A stretch of DNA of 64,000 nt, taken from positions 15,457 to 79,456 of the forward strand of contig JBGRQB010000003.1 in the NCBI GenBank assembly GCA_041725875.1, given 5' to 3'. Under the pieces are notes generated by a model. The model did not search any database, was not told the DNA's origin, and saw only the letters and a list, made by a program, of their open reading frames with translations. Positions 63,290 through 64,000 of this stretch are shown here, in pieces. Numbering within the stretch: position 1 is the stretch's first letter; each line of letters opens with the position of its first letter. The position numbers were made by a program, and so were the translations under genes. This DNA is from JBGRQB01 sp041725875. GTDB lineage: Bacteria; Bacteroidota; Ignavibacteria; Ignavibacteriales; Melioribacteraceae.

Positions 63290-64000
63290 TTACCTGTTGT
63301 TTGGCTTGATTGCATGTATATAAATTAATTCTTGATTTCTATTTTTTGTAAAGAAAAAATAATCATTTCCTCCCTCTTTTGTTTTAATTTTTTTTCTTAA
63401 TTCTTCAACTGTAAGCGGGAAATGACGTTTGGAAAAATTTGCCTTTTTTATTCCGTTTTCTTTCAGATACTTTTTCAGTTTGTCGGGTTTAAATTGTTCA
63501 CAACTTTTAACAGAAAAAACTCTTCCCGGAAAATTTTCAATTAGAGAATTTCCTGTCAGATAATCCGCCGTGTCGTTAATGAATTCAAGATGAAATTCAT
63601 CTGCTAATAAACTTGTTAACCCGGCTTTTATAATTGCAGAATCAGGTTCAAAAATAAATTCAGAAATTTTATCAGCAACAGCTTTGTTTGATTTAGCAGA
63701 AAATACTTTTTGCAGAGAAAAATTTTCTTTCCCTGAACTAAGGACAGTCGATTGAACAACCGGAGTTTCAGTAAAGTTTTTTTCAAGAAAAAGTAAAATT
63801 TCTTTACATTCTCCATCAACAGAAACCACAACTATTTTCTTTAGTTCTGCAAATTTTCTAACTGCTTCGGTAAGATCAAATCCGGGAGAGATTTTTATAC
63901 AAATATTTTCAGTTTTTGAAAATAAAAAATTCTTAATCTCAAAAATATTTGGAGAACAAAACTCCAAATCAACAGAGCGCTGATTTTCATCTCTTCTAGC
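63290..64000 (-). CDS. Class I SAM methyltransferase with THUMP-like C-terminal domain (5' end beyond window)
   Basis: The frame remains open to the right edge. Reading to 64000 gives ...ARRDENQRSVDLEFC, matching the DPARRD motif of this methyltransferase group, so the N-terminus lies outside. Visible are IKISPGFDLTEAVRKF, VSVDGECKEILLFL and the THUMP-like domain FEPDSAIIKAGLTSLLADEF ... KLKKYLKENGIKKANFSKRHFPLTVEELRKKIK. Related proteins are predicted RNA methyltransferases. A TTG at 63967 has been read as a start only because the frame is cut. The stop is five bases upstream of the next gene's start. Confidence 0.82.
   Translation of the reverse strand, partial: ARRDENQRSVDLEFCSPNIFEIKNFLFSKTENICIKISPGFDLTEAVRKFAELKKIVVVSVDGECKEILLFLEKNFTETPVVQSTVLSSGKENFSLQKVFSAKSNKAVADKISEFIFEPDSAIIKAGLTSLLADEFHLEFINDTADYLTGNSLIENFPGRVFSVKSCEQFKPDKLKKYLKENGIKKANFSKRHFPLTVEELRKKIKTKEGGNDYFFFTKNRNQELIYIHAIKPNNR

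Overview
This is an AT-rich chromosomal segment, about one third G+C by eye, with dense operons and no phage or insertion sequence that I can see. It probably comes from the Bacteroidota/Chlorobi/Ignavibacteria side of the tree. The reasons are a type IX secretion sorting tail (LEQNYPNPFNPSTTIEYS...), a DUF6029-like barrel, a VF530 protein, TAnnTTTG promoter elements and octaheme cytochrome genes. The taxonomic placement is inference.

Layout: 0-8 kb holds the start of gcvP and a fatty acid/phospholipid operon read right to left (yceD-rpmF-plsX-fabH-fabD-fabG-acpP-fabF-rnc). 8-12 kb reads rightwards: a PrsW-type protease, nadD, an exported protein, an NtrC-type regulator and a HIT protein. 12.1-13.6 kb has no convincing gene. 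It holds 14 copies of the hexamer TGCTCC/GGAGCA within 780 bases, bracketed by two copies of TATGACATTTTGTCA. 13.6-16 kb is a GlxA-like AraC regulator facing a VOC protein and a small membrane protein. 16-26 kb carries a LacI regulator, alanine racemase, a KamA-like radical SAM enzyme, an ABC exporter and a TetR regulator. 26-33 kb carries a type IX cargo/barrel/thioredoxin operon, a PhoB/PhoR-like two-component system and a duplicated spondin-domain lipoprotein interrupted by an in-frame stop. 33-41 kb has a peptidase, a CheX/CheY pair and an octaheme cytochrome c/cytochrome b/split YeeE sulfur-transport operon. 41-51 kb has an M1 peptidase, GMP reductase, a PadR-controlled permease and a TonB receptor/phytase/alkaline phosphatase operon. 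51-61 kb has an ornithine-lipid-synthase-like protein, an SMR transporter and an eight-gene operon for an unusual CMP-activated ulosonic acid-like sugar. The window closes with a phosphoesterase, an M2/M3-like peptidase and a methyltransferase cut by the window edge.

The strongest unifying signal is regulatory. Four minus-strand operons carry direct repeats of roughly GTRTYAC at exactly 11-base spacing, starting 47-50 bases upstream of their start codons. They are the thioredoxin/barrel/type IX operon, the spondin lipoprotein, the TonB/phytase/phosphatase operon and the sugar operon. At two of them the array lies exactly 8 bases upstream of a TAnnTTTG-like box. This is the architecture of PhoB/OmpR-family activation, and the two-component system encoded between the first two targets is the obvious candidate regulator. 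A phosphate-starvation regulon would fit the phytase and phosphatase genes.
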